Both the position numbers and the translations under genes were made by a program. This document shows, piece by piece, positions 21,701 to 33,672 of a stretch of DNA of 64,000 nucleotides; position 1 is the stretch's first letter; each line of letters starts with the position of its first letter. This DNA comes from Centropristis striata. Taxonomy: Eukaryota > Chordata > Actinopteri > Perciformes > Serranidae. Location of the stretch: the NCBI RefSeq assembly GCF_030273125.1, contig NC_081519.1:10420869-10484868 (forward strand), given 5' to 3'. Under the pieces are notes generated by a model. The model searched no databases, was not told where the DNA came from, and saw only the letters and a list, made by a program, of their open reading frames with translations.

Positions 21701-23459
21701 AAAAACAAATATACACATTTAGAATTCCATGGAGGCATCTTTTCATCTAACTCATGTTAAAAGACGTAGATCTATTTCCTTGGTAGTGAAACATAACATG
21801 GACCAAATGGATTATCAACTTCATCCCCCTCAAACTTCATACTTAGTTTTTTTTTTAGCCTTTAAAGGCAAAACTAGGCGAGGGAAATCAGATCCTGTCG
21901 ACTGGAAATCGTTTTCTTAATAAATGTCTGGCAATCATTCTGAAAGATGTCTCTGAGTAATGACGCTTAGAAAACTCATATCAAATGTTGTCTTGAGGCC
22001 TAATATATATGTCTGTGTGTACATTCTTGACTAAGCTAACAACATAATGGCTCACATAAAATGAAAATATGTGTTCGCCACAGCCAGAAACATTTTGCGG
22101 CTAAAAGATGGCTGTCACACACTGATGGTTTACGGCCCAACAATATTTGTATTCCTCATAAGACATTTTTATGTGTCAGTTTGACATAAAATATAGTACG
22201 GGTATTTGTTGGAAAATCTAATTATGTTGTTTGTGGGTGATGGTGCCTGTGTTTTTTCCCCTCCGTAATGGTTTCTGTGTGTCAGTATGTGCATTTTCTA
22301 CTTGGTGTGTTCGACGCAGATCATCCCTGGCTGCATTCTCTCAAAATAAGGAAGATTTGATTGTGGTTTTATGGTTTACAGCTAATTGTCCTTGCTGAAG
22401 TCATGTCTCTCCTTGCATTTGGCTGTTTTTGGGGAGTTTTTAGCCTTCGTATCCACTCCTCCTGCCTTTTAGTTTACTCTGTGGCTCAGTGGTATACACA
22501 GAAACTCTGTGGGACTAAAAGCAGTAATTGTATTTGAGTTTTTCCTGTTGACCTCTTTCACTATCTGTAACGTCTCCATAGAAACATCCAAAATCTTAAT
22601 AAAACCATGAACTTTCTACCTTCTCGTTCAAGTCAACAATGGCTAAAAAATGTCTTTTTTAATTCTTTGACAATAGGAAATGGATTTCAGAATAAAAGAG
22701 TTATAAAAGCAGATAGCTAAAGCCCATATTCACAAAAGAACCACAGAAATTCAAAAAGACTTTAGCACTTTACTATTGAATACCCGCCTATTTTCCAGCT
22801 GACTCACATCGCTCTGGCTTAAACCCACATGCTGGAAGTCCGAACACACTAAGATGACTAAATAGTTGGGAAGAGAAAACTTTTTTAAAAAAAAATCTAT
22901 TTACTGACAGGAGACATTTTGATTCATGTGGCCTGTTCTCAGTCCAAAAGATTAAAGTATGTTTATTATCAGACAAACGGGGTTGCTTTTTTTTTTTTTT
23001 TTTTTGTCTTGGATAAGTGTTCACACTTTCACTGGGGTGAACACACAAAAAAATCCTCATCATGAAATAATTTGGATATGCTTACACTGGAGACCAATCA
23101 ACCACATGATTAGACAAAATAAAGGACATCATTATGTGGAGAACGTTTATACCCTCCGGTAGTTTGGAGTTACTTAACTGAAACGGTTTCATTAAAATGG
23201 AAACATTAACAGTATCAGACCTTCTTAAGACAGAATGGCGTGTAGGTCATCTGTGCAAGAAGCGTATTATGGCCGGGTAATTGCAATGGCAGCAAAGGAG
23301 GAAGTCAGGTCAAGCAGTATGAAGTCCAGAAGACTTTCACCCAGGAGAGCAATGTTCACGTCCCCTGTGCAACTAAAAACACTGGTTACATTACAACCCA
23401 GAACAGTTGAAACGCTGTGGAAAACAGTGTAAATTAGGGTGTGTAAAAAATAACCAGTT
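21701..23459. other. No gene seen
   Basis: Noncoding DNA with a poly-T run (22,988-23,006). No supported exon or repeat family. Confidence 0.4.
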
Positions 23460-23639
23460 TACCAGTTTAAACATGAAATATCTTGTATTTTTATAGTTTC
23501 AGTTTGATATATAATTATAATAATATTCAGTTTTATTTATGTTTTACACAATGTTACACAACTTTTTGGATCAGGTTGCACATGGTTATGAGACATTGTG
23601 GAACGCAACGTAATGATGTCACAAATTTATTTTAACCCA

Positions 23640-23850
23640 AAATATGATCTTTTCCTAAACCTAACCAAGTACACGGTCACCCATGAAGTTGGAATATTTT
23701 TGTTTTCAGACACAATCCTCTTTTAATTGTGGTTTCATCTTCATTGTGATATGTTTGGTAGAGATTGATTAATAAAGTTTTGATAAAATGTACATTTTAT
23801 CTATCAATAATAAATCACATTATCACAATCATTTCATGGAAAGAGGTAAA
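23640..23850 (+). repeat. Dispersed repeat, copy opposite to 33.14-33.30 kb
   Basis: Contains GTTTTCAGACACAATCCTCT, TTAATTGTGGTTTCATCTTC and ATCAATAATAAATCACATT. All are found complemented at 33,140-33,300. It begins in CCTAAACCTAACCAAGTACA, a short fish repeat motif also recognisable near 36,080 and 39,440 in the other orientation. Confidence 0.65.
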
Positions 23851-25936
23851 AATATATTTTTTTCAACTTTATCGGTAGTTATGTTTCGCAACCTTAACCA
23901 CTGTCATGTGTTTAAAACTGAAATGTGCAATTTTTACATAACCATAAATAAATATAAAACAGTCATATATGTCATGGCACGGTTGTTTAGGTATGAGCAC
24001 ATGTTGATTTTTTTTTAATACTTTATTGCAAGAAAGGGAATAAACAAACTAACGACACAAAAAAAAAAGATAATATAAAATAAGAAAATAAGCGGTGGTG
24101 CATGTATGCGTGTTCATGAATCTGTGTGTGTGTATGCATACACACAGCACATGTTGATATTAACGCATTCAAATTCACCTTCTCATTTCTGAGACAAGTT
24201 TAAAATTACCCATTGTTCACATGACATTTAAAAAGCATAAAAACACAATGCTGACCATGCATAGTCCAAAATGTGTAGGTTTTATGAAGAACTGGTGATA
24301 CAATATAAAAACAAGAGTTGTTTCTGATGGCATACTGTTACATAAATTAAATTATTATTAAGTATTAAGCATGAAAGTGTTGATAACAGAGTTAAAGTAA
24401 GCGTGCAATTGACGGAGGACTCTATGACCGAGATGAAAAGCAAGTTGAGATGGTTCGGTGTAAGACTGAATCAGCTGATGCCAGAAGAAATAAAGAGGGC
24501 ATCAGAGGGTAAAAGAGTAGTCAAAACAGGCTGGTGCGTGCTAACATGTGCAGAAGTACTGATGGCCACCATGCAGGAGTTCACTAGTAATACAGCTGTT
24601 CAGTTGCTTTCACTGTAAAGCCTGTCCAAACAGTGAGAACAGGGCAGGAAACTCTGAGCTATTAGTCTGTTCAGATGGATACTGTTACCTGCTCTATAAA
24701 AGAGTCGGTTAATATCCAGTGCATTCGACTAAGAAAACTTAGAGGTTTTAAACTTTATTCAGAGCTGCTTGAAATTGACATTTTAAATGATATTGTTTTT
24801 CATGCAATTCATTCATGTTTACATGATGCCCTCATCTTTCACACTATAGTGCCAATTCTTAACATGTATATTTCTTTTATAACTCTGATCACTTTCTGAA
24901 CCCTCAAACTGAATCCGTTGTTTATTCACTAACTGACACAGAAAGACACATAAACTTCCTGTTACCACACATTTCTCAGCCGTTAAAGAGGACTCATTAT
25001 ACTGTAAAACTGAAGATTAACTATAATTCTCATGTCATCCTTTTCCATGAAAAAGCCGCACCACATTATCTCCACATCAACAGGACACTGGAACCGGAAA
25101 CCAAAGTTCTCAATACGCTAAAGATTGATGGATCTGAGACATACACAAAGCTGTGAACTGTCATCATTTTAAGCATTTCCTCATGTGTAGCCATGAAGTT
25201 AAGAAGTCAACTTTCTGCTTCTTTTAACAGAAAAAGTACAAGAAGAAATGGCAGAATGAAGTTTATGCCATTAAGCTATTCATATTGATTTTGTCAGGAG
25301 TGCCTTATCAACAGGTAGCATTTATGAGTTGAAAACAAATCCTTTTTTTTGTGCTTGTCAGTTGTGTAATAGAAACACAAATATGTGTGAAAAAGAACTA
25401 CAAATGAATTGGTTCAGCTGATTAAGAACATAGTTTAAATGAGCACAGAGCACAAGAGGCAGGGCCGCAATCACTCATTTAACATCCTGAGGGGTAATGG
25501 GATAGGGGGCCAGGGTGGTGGGCATTTAAATCATCATATTTGAATAATGGTTAAAAGAAGAATATAATTACTGCCGGGGAGAGAATGGAGTGGTTACTAG
25601 CTGAGACACAACAGTGTAATGTCCCGTGTCTGTCCCACTACTGTCCAGATGTTGAGACCACAAATGTTTATGAAAACAACCTGGAGCAGAAGACAAACGG
25701 TGGCAGTGTCACCTCTCACAAATTGTGAGTCCTACAGGGCTCTGGCATGTGGTGGTTTCAAGTGTGCCGTTTGTTTTGATTAGTTAAATGTGTCAAAGTG
25801 AGCGAGGAGGAATGATATCATGCAGCTTGCATGGAGCAAATTTGATGGGGAGGCCTCCTGAAGCGATAGTCTGGACACAGGTCGTTTTCACATTTAAAGG
25901 ACAACCAGCTAGTGTGAAGCTAAGTAATGACCGTGT

Positions 25937-25937
<1 letters not shown>
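23851..25937. other. No gene seen
   Basis: Noncoding. There is a near-palindromic TGTGTGTATGCATACACACA at about 24,125-24,147. The segment 25,450-25,620 is slightly more GC-balanced, but nothing identifies it. Confidence 0.4.

Positions 25938-25976
<39 letters not shown>
25938..25976. repeat. (TG)n microsatellite
   Basis: About 19 TG units. Confidence 0.95.
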
Positions 25977-26336
25977 CTTCATAACTATAACTTCGAGCTG
26001 ATATGGGTTGGAAAAGCCATCAAGTTTAGTAACATTTACACCCAGGGTAACTAGGTCCAGATGATGTTCCTAATAAGCACTTAAAAACCATGCTATTCAA
26101 AAAAATTGTTTTTGTCATTTGCACTGTTTACAGCTGAAAGATGTTTACAACATCTGCAGCAACGCGCCGAACACAATGAGGTAGCTCCTCAAAGCGTGGT
26201 TTGATGGAGGTTATGTGAAAACAAACAAAGTTGACGGTATGTAGTGACTTGTTGGAAAAGACGGAGAGGTGGAAAGCCCCAACGATTTTTTGCACTAAAG
26301 CTGTTTTTAATCCCCATGGTCTGGGAAAAAGAGAGC

Positions 26337-26386
26337 ATCAGTGTGTGTGTGTGTCTGTGTGTGTCTGTGTCTGTGTATTTGTGTGT
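26337..26386. repeat. Interrupted (TG)n microsatellite
   Basis: TG units interrupted by TCTG. It lies 20 bases before the DR4 element. Confidence 0.9.
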
Positions 26387-26405
26387 CAGCAGGACCAGGA
26401 CCAGG

Positions 26406-26421
26406 TGACCCAGTCTGACCC
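26406..26421 (-). promoter_or_regulatory. Perfect DR4 nuclear-receptor element
   Basis: TGACCC, four bases (AGTC), then TGACCC: two identical half-sites, GGGTCA n4 GGGTCA on the minus strand. DR4 arrangements are classical sites for RXR heterodimers with thyroid hormone receptor, LXR and related receptors, and RAR/RXR can also bind some. It lies 4.7 kb upstream of the gamma-1 ATG, between two microsatellites. A regulatory role is inference. Confidence 0.4.
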
Positions 26422-26510
26422 AGCCAGGTCTCATAAAAGCAGCATTGAAGCCAGGAGGCCCGGAGACACAGCACTGCTTTTGTTGCCCGACCCAAGGTGT
26501 ATTCCCCCTG

Positions 26511-26511
<1 letters not shown>

Positions 26512-26560
<49 letters not shown>
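26512..26560. repeat. (TG)n(GA)n compound microsatellite
   Basis: About 14 TG units followed by about 8 GA units and a short G run. Confidence 0.95.
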
Positions 26561-27732
26561 GGGGTGTTACTCATTAGAGAGAAAGAAACCATTCCTTGAC
26601 AGAGACACACATTATTTCATAGTTTATTAGTGGAAATAAAACCATTGCTTTTTTTTATGTATGTTTTCTGCAAACACTTGGCCAGTTTTTTTCTTCTTCT
26701 TCTCCCTCCTCCCATGCTGCTTAACCACAGTCCAATCTTTCTCTTATTAATCCAGTTTCCAGTATGGCTCTAATTAATAGGACTCTGTTCACTTCTTACA
26801 CATGGCCTGCCAGATGCTTGAAACTCCCTCCTATGTTCTTCCCCTCCCTTTCTTTTCCTCTCCTTCCCTCTATCTTTTTTGCATTTCTCTTTTCTTTTTT
26901 AGCTTTCGACACTTTATTTTTTCTTCATCCCGATCCTTTCATACATCTGGCTTTCATATTTGATGATTTCAGCCTTTGAATCTGATTGGTTTAAGAGTCG
27001 GCTTGAAGTGGAGCCGCTGTAAAGCTGCATCTGTGGAGGGATCCTCTGTCCTGTATTTACTCCTTCATTCTTCAAGGTCAATTGCAGCCTTCAATGGTGC
27101 TTCAGCATGTGTGAACGCAGTGTGTTTTCCACTGATTACTTGCCCATGAACATGATTAAAGTCACAGAACATCTGTGTATGTTCACCTCTGCAGCCTGCA
27201 TGTCCGTGCTTGTATGTTTCTGTGTTCTGCTTTTAGAGAGGCATGTGAATGCGTATGTTTTTGCACAGTGTGGCCATTCCACACCACGTATGTAATCACT
27301 TTTTTTTATAATCGCTACACACTTTGTCCAACCTGTGTTTGACATTTTCTGATTGTCAAACACAAAAGTTCTTTGTGAAAATAGTCTGAGGGACTCTCCC
27401 TAACTGGCCCTCGCAGTGAAGAAAAACCGCAGCAGAGCCAAGCTGTTACAGAAAATATGTCAATATGGGAAATACAACTTTAAAAACAACACACACTGCG
27501 CTTACTTTCTGGCGATGAGCGTGAATGTCTAATACTTGCTGTATGTGAGTGTGCGTTCGGGAAGAAGTAGCTGTTGCAACAACAAAACGATGTAGAGGAA
27601 CTTTACTCTAACAATAGTAGCACAGATGCCTGGTATAATATTTTCTCCACACCATTTATATCAGTGAGGCTAGACTAAATACTAGAAACAACTCTCAGTG
27701 TGATGCAATACATTTCAACAGTCTGCTCAACA
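26561..27732. other. No gene seen
   Basis: Noncoding with TC-rich blocks (26,690-26,900). No exon supported. Confidence 0.4.
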
Positions 27733-27765
27733 GTTGATTGGACTCAACAGTTGAGTCCAATCAAC
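27733..27765. repeat. Perfect 33-bp palindrome
   Basis: The left arm GTTGATTGGACTCAAC (27,733-27,748) and the right arm GTTGAGTCCAATCAAC (27,750-27,765) are exact reverse complements around a single A. Each arm includes a CCAAT/ATTGG motif. Confidence 0.95.
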
Positions 27766-28236
27766 ACCTCTATAAAACACTTTCTACAAAAGCTTTATTA
27801 ATATTAGTACATGGTTATTTAATAAAATGGAAGCTGAACCTATTATATCAGGTTGTTCTCATGAATGATTTATCTGATTTCCTGTGAAAAGTAATGCATG
27901 GAAAGTTCACAGCTTGCCTACGTTGTTTAAAAGCCCCGTAGGTCTCTAAAGCACCGGTGGGAGGGGCAGTGAAAGCATCAAACAAACCACGAGGACTGGT
28001 CTTCAAGTTCTGTTTATTTCCTGTTGGAAATTATGCACAGACGTCTTTTTTTATAACCCTAAGCCTGTACTTGTTTCCTAACCCTAAATAACTAGTTTAT
28101 GTGCCTTAACTTAACGAAGTACTTCAGTTTTACAATGTTAACAACGTGTTTAAAAAAGCGACTGTCACATTTTTTAAACAGCAACAGGTCATATTTCAAA
28201 GAGAGTTCATAAAAATATTGATTATATAATACAAAT

Positions 28237-28341
28237 GTTTAATTTAAGAGCTGATATCTAGCCATTTCCATGGTTTAATAATGACTTGGGTTATTATCAA
28301 GAAGACCCATTGAAAATTTCTAGATATTAGCTCTTAAATAA
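28237..28341. repeat. Imperfect inverted repeat, MITE-like
   Basis: TTTAAGAGCTGATATCTAG on the left pairs with the complement of CTAGATATTAGCTCTTAAA on the right. A smaller nested inverted segment lies between them (AATAATGACTTGGGTTATTA). It resembles a short foldback element. Confidence 0.65.
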
Positions 28342-29599
28342 AACTCTTATGAGCCATTTATGTTGTTATCATTATATTTGTCCATACAAATGTACCTTTA
28401 GTTGTACCAGACATTAAAATTAACAATAAATTGAAGAAAATTTAAAAAATATTTTCACAAGGGTAAAAGGTCATCCACACCAAGAAAAATGACTATTTAA
28501 TAATTAATAATAATGCTGTGAGCATCCACACTGATGAATGTTAACTTATTGTAAACACTGGTGCCAAGCACACTCTGTACACTCCAACTGTGTCGGCACA
28601 GATGAATAATTGATTATTGATCAAAATGAGGCAAATGAGTTTTTATTAGACTGCCTGAGGTAACGCTTGTTAGTCTACCAGCTGGCATTACCACTGGTTC
28701 AACAATTGCTTCCCAGATGTTCTGCTTCTTATTAGCACCTTCATAAACACCGCTTGTTTAATTAAAAACAGTTGTTTTGGAAATCAGTTATGAGTGTCAT
28801 CTGCTACGTTGGAAAGACGTAGTTAATTTTCCTTGTATTGAGTTTGAAGCAGAAATCTGAGAAAACCTGAACAAATAAAACCATAATCTGCACAAAAAGA
28901 GAACACAAGAGTTCCTCTCTCTCATTTGAGTGTATTGACCCTTTAACATGGAACAATCTTGCTAAATTAAGAGGTTTTGCCTGGGCGTGACCATGTGCGT
29001 TTGCATGTCTCTGCCATGTTAAGGGGCTCTGCTCTGGACCTTATTTTTACCTCCACATGTGGAACAGTTCACAGGTTTGGGGCAACCCTTTGCAGCAGCA
29101 GCAGTGCTGTAATCGACAGGCCTCTGTGTGTAACTGACTGTGTACAGTATATATGTATACTGTACTTGTATTTCAGCACCTGAGTTAAGCCCCTTTTAGA
29201 CATGAAGTCTGGCCCTGAAATGTTGTGGAACATTTCCTGCACAGGGTCAAGTGTGAACAGAGCAGGGATCTGTTTTCAGGGAAATCTGCACTAACAATGT
29301 CCCAACACAGGATCATGTAACATTTAGGGTGAAATGGATGAAAGCAGTAATATTGCAGGGACAATCACATAAAGGTTTATGTCCTTCAATTGAAAGACGC
29401 TTTTGTGTACACCAATGTGACTCCGCTGATGTCATCATCTTGAATCTGCGACTTGTTTATTTAGCAGCTACTGCAGCAGTGTTTTTGCGGGTGATTTGGT
29501 AACTCACAAGAAATACAAGTTCTTTTGTATGAAAGCAAAAACATTGCCACCAGACAAAAACAGCTCCTCAGCCACCATGTCCCTGAAGTTTCCATGTTC
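28342..29599. other. No gene seen
   Basis: Noncoding. No recognisable repeat family or exon. Confidence 0.4.
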
Positions 29600-29800
29600 C
29601 TTAATGTCCATAAGTTTTTATTTTATTTTTTGTTTTAAACTATTCATACTTTTTATATTTATACTTGTTGTTACTGTAAATTGTTAATAATCTATATTTT
29701 TTACTTGTTTATTTGGTAATACCTCTTATATTTCTATGTTTATACTGCTGTTTACTATTTATTATTTTTCTTGCTATCCACTTTGCTGCATAGGAGATGC
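29600..29800 (+). mobile_element. LINE 3' untranslated tail-like fragment
   Basis: T-rich sequence with TACTATTTATTATTTTTCTT and CTATCCACTTTGCTGC. The same motifs occur in the LINE-tail-like sequence at 45,430-45,540. No reverse-transcriptase sequence remains. Confidence 0.45.
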
Positions 29801-30215
29801 CTTTCACCATGTATAACTATACGCACAGCCTTCTTCTTTTGTTGAGTTTTATGGCACTTCCATAAGTGTTGCATTACATCTGCCCCACGCCTCAAGACGC
29901 AAGATGCAAATGTTACTGATTATAGTGCTTGTGCAAATAGTGAAAATCATGGTCCCAGAAGTTAACCACGACCTACCGGTACATGTGAAGGAGGCCTCAG
30001 ACTGTCAGGCAAAATGAAATACAGGGACAGGGATTAGTTAACTAATGCTATTTAAAAAGATATATAGTTTCTATCAATATGGAGTTTTTCCAGTCAGTAT
30101 TTCTGCTGAATCTGTGTAATTTTCTTATTAGTTCAATGATGGACATTTGTAAATTCATAATTCTCTCCCTCTGTCTCTCACCCACCCTGGGTGTTTGATT
30201 CCCATGCCGAAGCAG

Positions 30216-30394
30216 GCCCAAAACAACAAGACATTCTTTGGCCGGGCTGCATTTACCAGCGCTCCACCACAGAGAGTTAAGCTCCACCCACTCATGGAAT
30301 CACTGAGGGGGGATGAGAGAGTCATAGAGAAACTAGAGGGGAGCTTTTTGACAGAGCCACAGAGCCTCTACGCTAGTCCTAAGAGACAGAAAAG
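30216..30394 (+). other. rarg: Candidate second noncoding exon of rarg gamma-1
   Basis: Bounded by a possible acceptor (GCCGAAGCAG at 30,206-30,215) and a good donor, AAAG/GTGAGA (GT at 30,395). It lies 471 bases before the coding gamma-1 exon and has no convincing coding frame. Mammalian gamma-1 leaders are split over noncoding exons, which makes this plausible. Alternatively it is the transcription-start exon itself or chance. Confidence 0.3.
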
Positions 30395-30865
30395 GTGAGA
30401 CCACGATCATCACAAAGTGGTTTGTGTGCTCCGCCGAGCGCTCTGAGCAGTTCTGGTGCTGGTGTACAGTGAGAATGAGTTGGTCATGTGTGTCTGTTGT
30501 TGTAAAGGGTTAATTGTACCCATGTTGTGGCTGGCTGTTCTCAAGTAGGCTGGCCAGAGTCAGGCTGGCAGAGGGAACAGAGACCCTTTATAATACAGTT
30601 CTGCTGATTGAAATCATATGGCGTTGCCTGAAATCATTGCACTACTTTGAAGACAGACAAAAAGCTGGAGAGAAGTGTTTCTGTTTCTTCAGTGCTGTCC
30701 CTTAGTTCTTCGTTCTTCTCCTTTTATCCCTTTATTTCAGGTATTGTTTTGGTAGCTGATTTTTTTTAATGAAATGTTATTTATATAGCTTTAGGTGAGT
30801 TGTTTAGTCTCACTTTAGTTACAGTAACCAACCCCCTCGTCCTTTTCTTCCCTCCTTTTCTGCAG

Positions 30866-31239
30866 AATCTGGACCTGGTCCCAGGCTCTCTTCCTCCGTC
30901 GTCAGCATCCCTCTCACCTCTCTGCCGCCTGACGGCAGAGCAGCCAGCAGCTGAGAGCGGCTGGATGGCAGCAGCCCACTTCAAACTCACCACAGGGCCC
31001 TGACGGAGACTAGCAGGAAGAGGAAACAGTCAGAGAGAAGTCACCTGAACCACCAGCAGCACTTTTCACAATGGCTGCCAACAGGGAGCATCAAGTGCGT
31101 CACATGACCGGCTTCCCTCGAGCAATGTACCCGTTCACCTTCAACTCCATGCGGAGCCACTCCCCCTTCGACCTGCTGGCCAGTAGTCACCTCTTCGGCC
31201 GGTTTGGAGCAGACCTACCCAAAGAGATGGCTGCATTAT
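30866..31239 (+). CDS. rarg: rarg gamma-1 specific first coding exon (A1 region)
   Basis: The acceptor is TTTTCTGCAG (AG at 30,864-30,865) and the donor TTAT/GTAAGT (GT at 31,240). 205 bases of leader precede an ATG at 31,071 in a strong context (A at -3, G at +4). The exon encodes residues 1-56 plus one base. It starts MAANREHQVRHMTGFPRAMY and ends in DLPKEMAAL, closely matching the end of the mammalian gamma-1 A region (DLPKEMASL). The middle, SPFDLLASSHLFG, corresponds to the SPPFEML part of mammalian AF-1. This region carries ligand-independent transactivation. A 12-codon upstream open frame lies in the leader. Confidence 0.95.
30965..31003 (+). promoter_or_regulatory. rarg: Upstream open reading frame in the gamma-1 leader
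   Basis: ATG at 30,965, stop at 31,001-31,003, encoding MAAAHFKLTTGP. It ends 67 bases before the main start. Its context is moderate (T at -3, G at +4). Upstream frames control translation of the paralogous RARbeta2 mRNA in mouse. A similar role here is inference. Confidence 0.5.
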
Positions 31240-33537
31240 GTAAGTAATAAATATGATTTATTATTCATGTACGCATCTTACACTATTGAGAAAGTGGTGT
31301 GACCAGTTCAGGCACACACACTGGAATATTAATTTACCATTTCTGTCTCCACTGCTCATATCTACTTTCACATTTAGAGGCCCAACATAAACCCATTTTT
31401 GTCTTTTACCTCTAAAAACCCACCTGCCAGGGCAGAAGTAAGGTTAGGGTGAGACCAAAACATTTTTGTGAGGCCAAAATGTATGTTTGAGTCTTACAAC
31501 CTTAACTATAAAGGTTCAACTAAACAGTTAAAAATGTATTGATGTTGTACCCTTTGATTTACCCTAACTGTATCCCTATTAAGCAGGGACAAGGGGAGAT
31601 AGCGGGTCAATAGTAGAGGCCACATAGAAGTCATAAACATTATCTGTAAGATGGGAAGCTGAGGATTAATTTGCATCTCAGTATGTTGTAGCAAGCTTTT
31701 CTAGTCATAAATTTGTATAAAACATTGTATTTTGGTAAGGTAACGACTCAAATTTTGTGTAGAGTTTGTGAGGTTATAAAGGCCATGTTCAATTATGTGT
31801 CTTTATTGTTGCAGCAATTTTTTGTTTGATACTATTTGATATCACAGACTTGTTGCAAAATGTAACCATTTTTTACCACTTGAGAATTAATAATAATAAT
31901 GCTCAAAAATCCCTCCAAAATATCACAAAATGAAGATTTATTATACATAACTGCAAGTGGGTTTAAAGCACTGAAAGATTTGCATTTACAAAAACATTTG
32001 CTATGTGGTGCATTACTTGTTCGACCACATCACTTAAACTCAAACCAGCACAAAGATCTAAACTGAAAGAATCCCATCGTAAAGCTCAAACTACAATGTC
32101 ACATTCAACTACATTTAGATTTCCTGATGATGATATTGTGTTTATATATTGCCTGGCTGTGTGTATGATATGAAAGCACTGTTTAATTTTGTGCAAATGG
32201 TTTTGAGGCGATTGTTTGATTCTGTTGTTGAACAGTCAGACGTTTTGTGACTTTGGTTTGAAGATTTGGCTTGGAAATAATAAATGTGTCTTAGCGATTT
32301 TGAAAAACTGTGAAAATGTTCAATTCTATCATGAGGGTACAAACTGGTCCAAGGCTGAATCAGGAGGCAAGAAATCCTGATCCCACACCCTGCACATGAC
32401 AAGACACTGTGCCAGATGTCTGTGTCCTGACAGCCCTGTTTTGTGTGAAACAGTGGGGACTCTCCACAATTTTTGTCTTCAGGGCCGATTTGAGGTTAGA
32501 ATCAGGCTTGAAATCATCCATTGAAAAGAGGAGGAGAGAGGAGAGAGAAGTGAGAAGAGAGAAGAGAAGAGCAGAGTTTTTCCATGCGGTAAACCAGCAA
32601 ATGGCAGAGAGGACAGGCTGGAAAAAACAGCAAACATAACATTGTAATTTTCTGCTTTCCCCTTGAATCTAAATCTTTCAAATCATAATTAGAACACAGA
32701 AATATGAATTTCGCCAACAGAAGGATCAGGCGTTTGGCAGTTGAAAGAGTTTCTTATTTCAACTTGCCAAATGATGTGTGTTTGGGTCACAGGGGGCGCT
32801 GTTGCACTTCACAGTGACAGAGAGAAGCAGTGAGACAGAGTCGAGCAGTGACAACTGTGTGTTTGAAAAAATTAAGTTGTCATTTCTCATTTCTGTCTGT
32901 ATGTGTTTTCCTTTGTCTCTCTTCCCTTCTTAGTGTTTCATGATATTACCAAGACTATACAGCATCACAGCACTATTTAATTGAATCTGCATTATAACTA
33001 CATATAGTAAAACTATAACTCTAAACACAGCAATTTCAAGTTGTGTATTATACAGATGGAGGTGCTATACAGACATATAGGAAAGAGCAATATAATAATA
33101 ACAATTGTTACGAATAAATAAAGTAATAACAGGACGAAATTGAAATAATTGTGACAATGTGATTTATTATTGACAGATAAAGTGTATACCTTCTCAAAAA
33201 TCTCTCTTCCAAACATATTACAATGAAAATGAAACCACAATTAACAGAGGATTGTGTCTGAAAACAAAATTATTCCAACTTTATGGGCAACCGTGTTGTT
33301 ACAATAAATAAATATCATCAGTAGAAATAAAGTCAAATGATAAAATATCGTTTTAAAAAGAGATTTAAATGAGTTTGTCTGACTGAAACTCACAGTGATC
33401 AGAAAAATTATGTGTGTAAAACCAATTGAATTGTAATATCTGTAGGTGTAAATTAGAGTCTATTAGAATATCCTTTTTTTTTTTACATTAAAACTTATTT
33501 TATATGTTAACTATCCCTCCTCATGTAAGACTGACAT

Positions 33538-33593
<56 letters not shown>

Positions 33594-33613
33594 CGTGCAT
33601 GTGCGTGTGTGTA

Positions 33614-33672
<59 letters not shown>

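Noticed and set aside
32490..32515. GAGGTTAGAATCAGGCTTG resembling the SINE head
   Set aside because: Only about 20 bases match the start of the SINE at 6,655, with no B-box after it. Too short to call an element.
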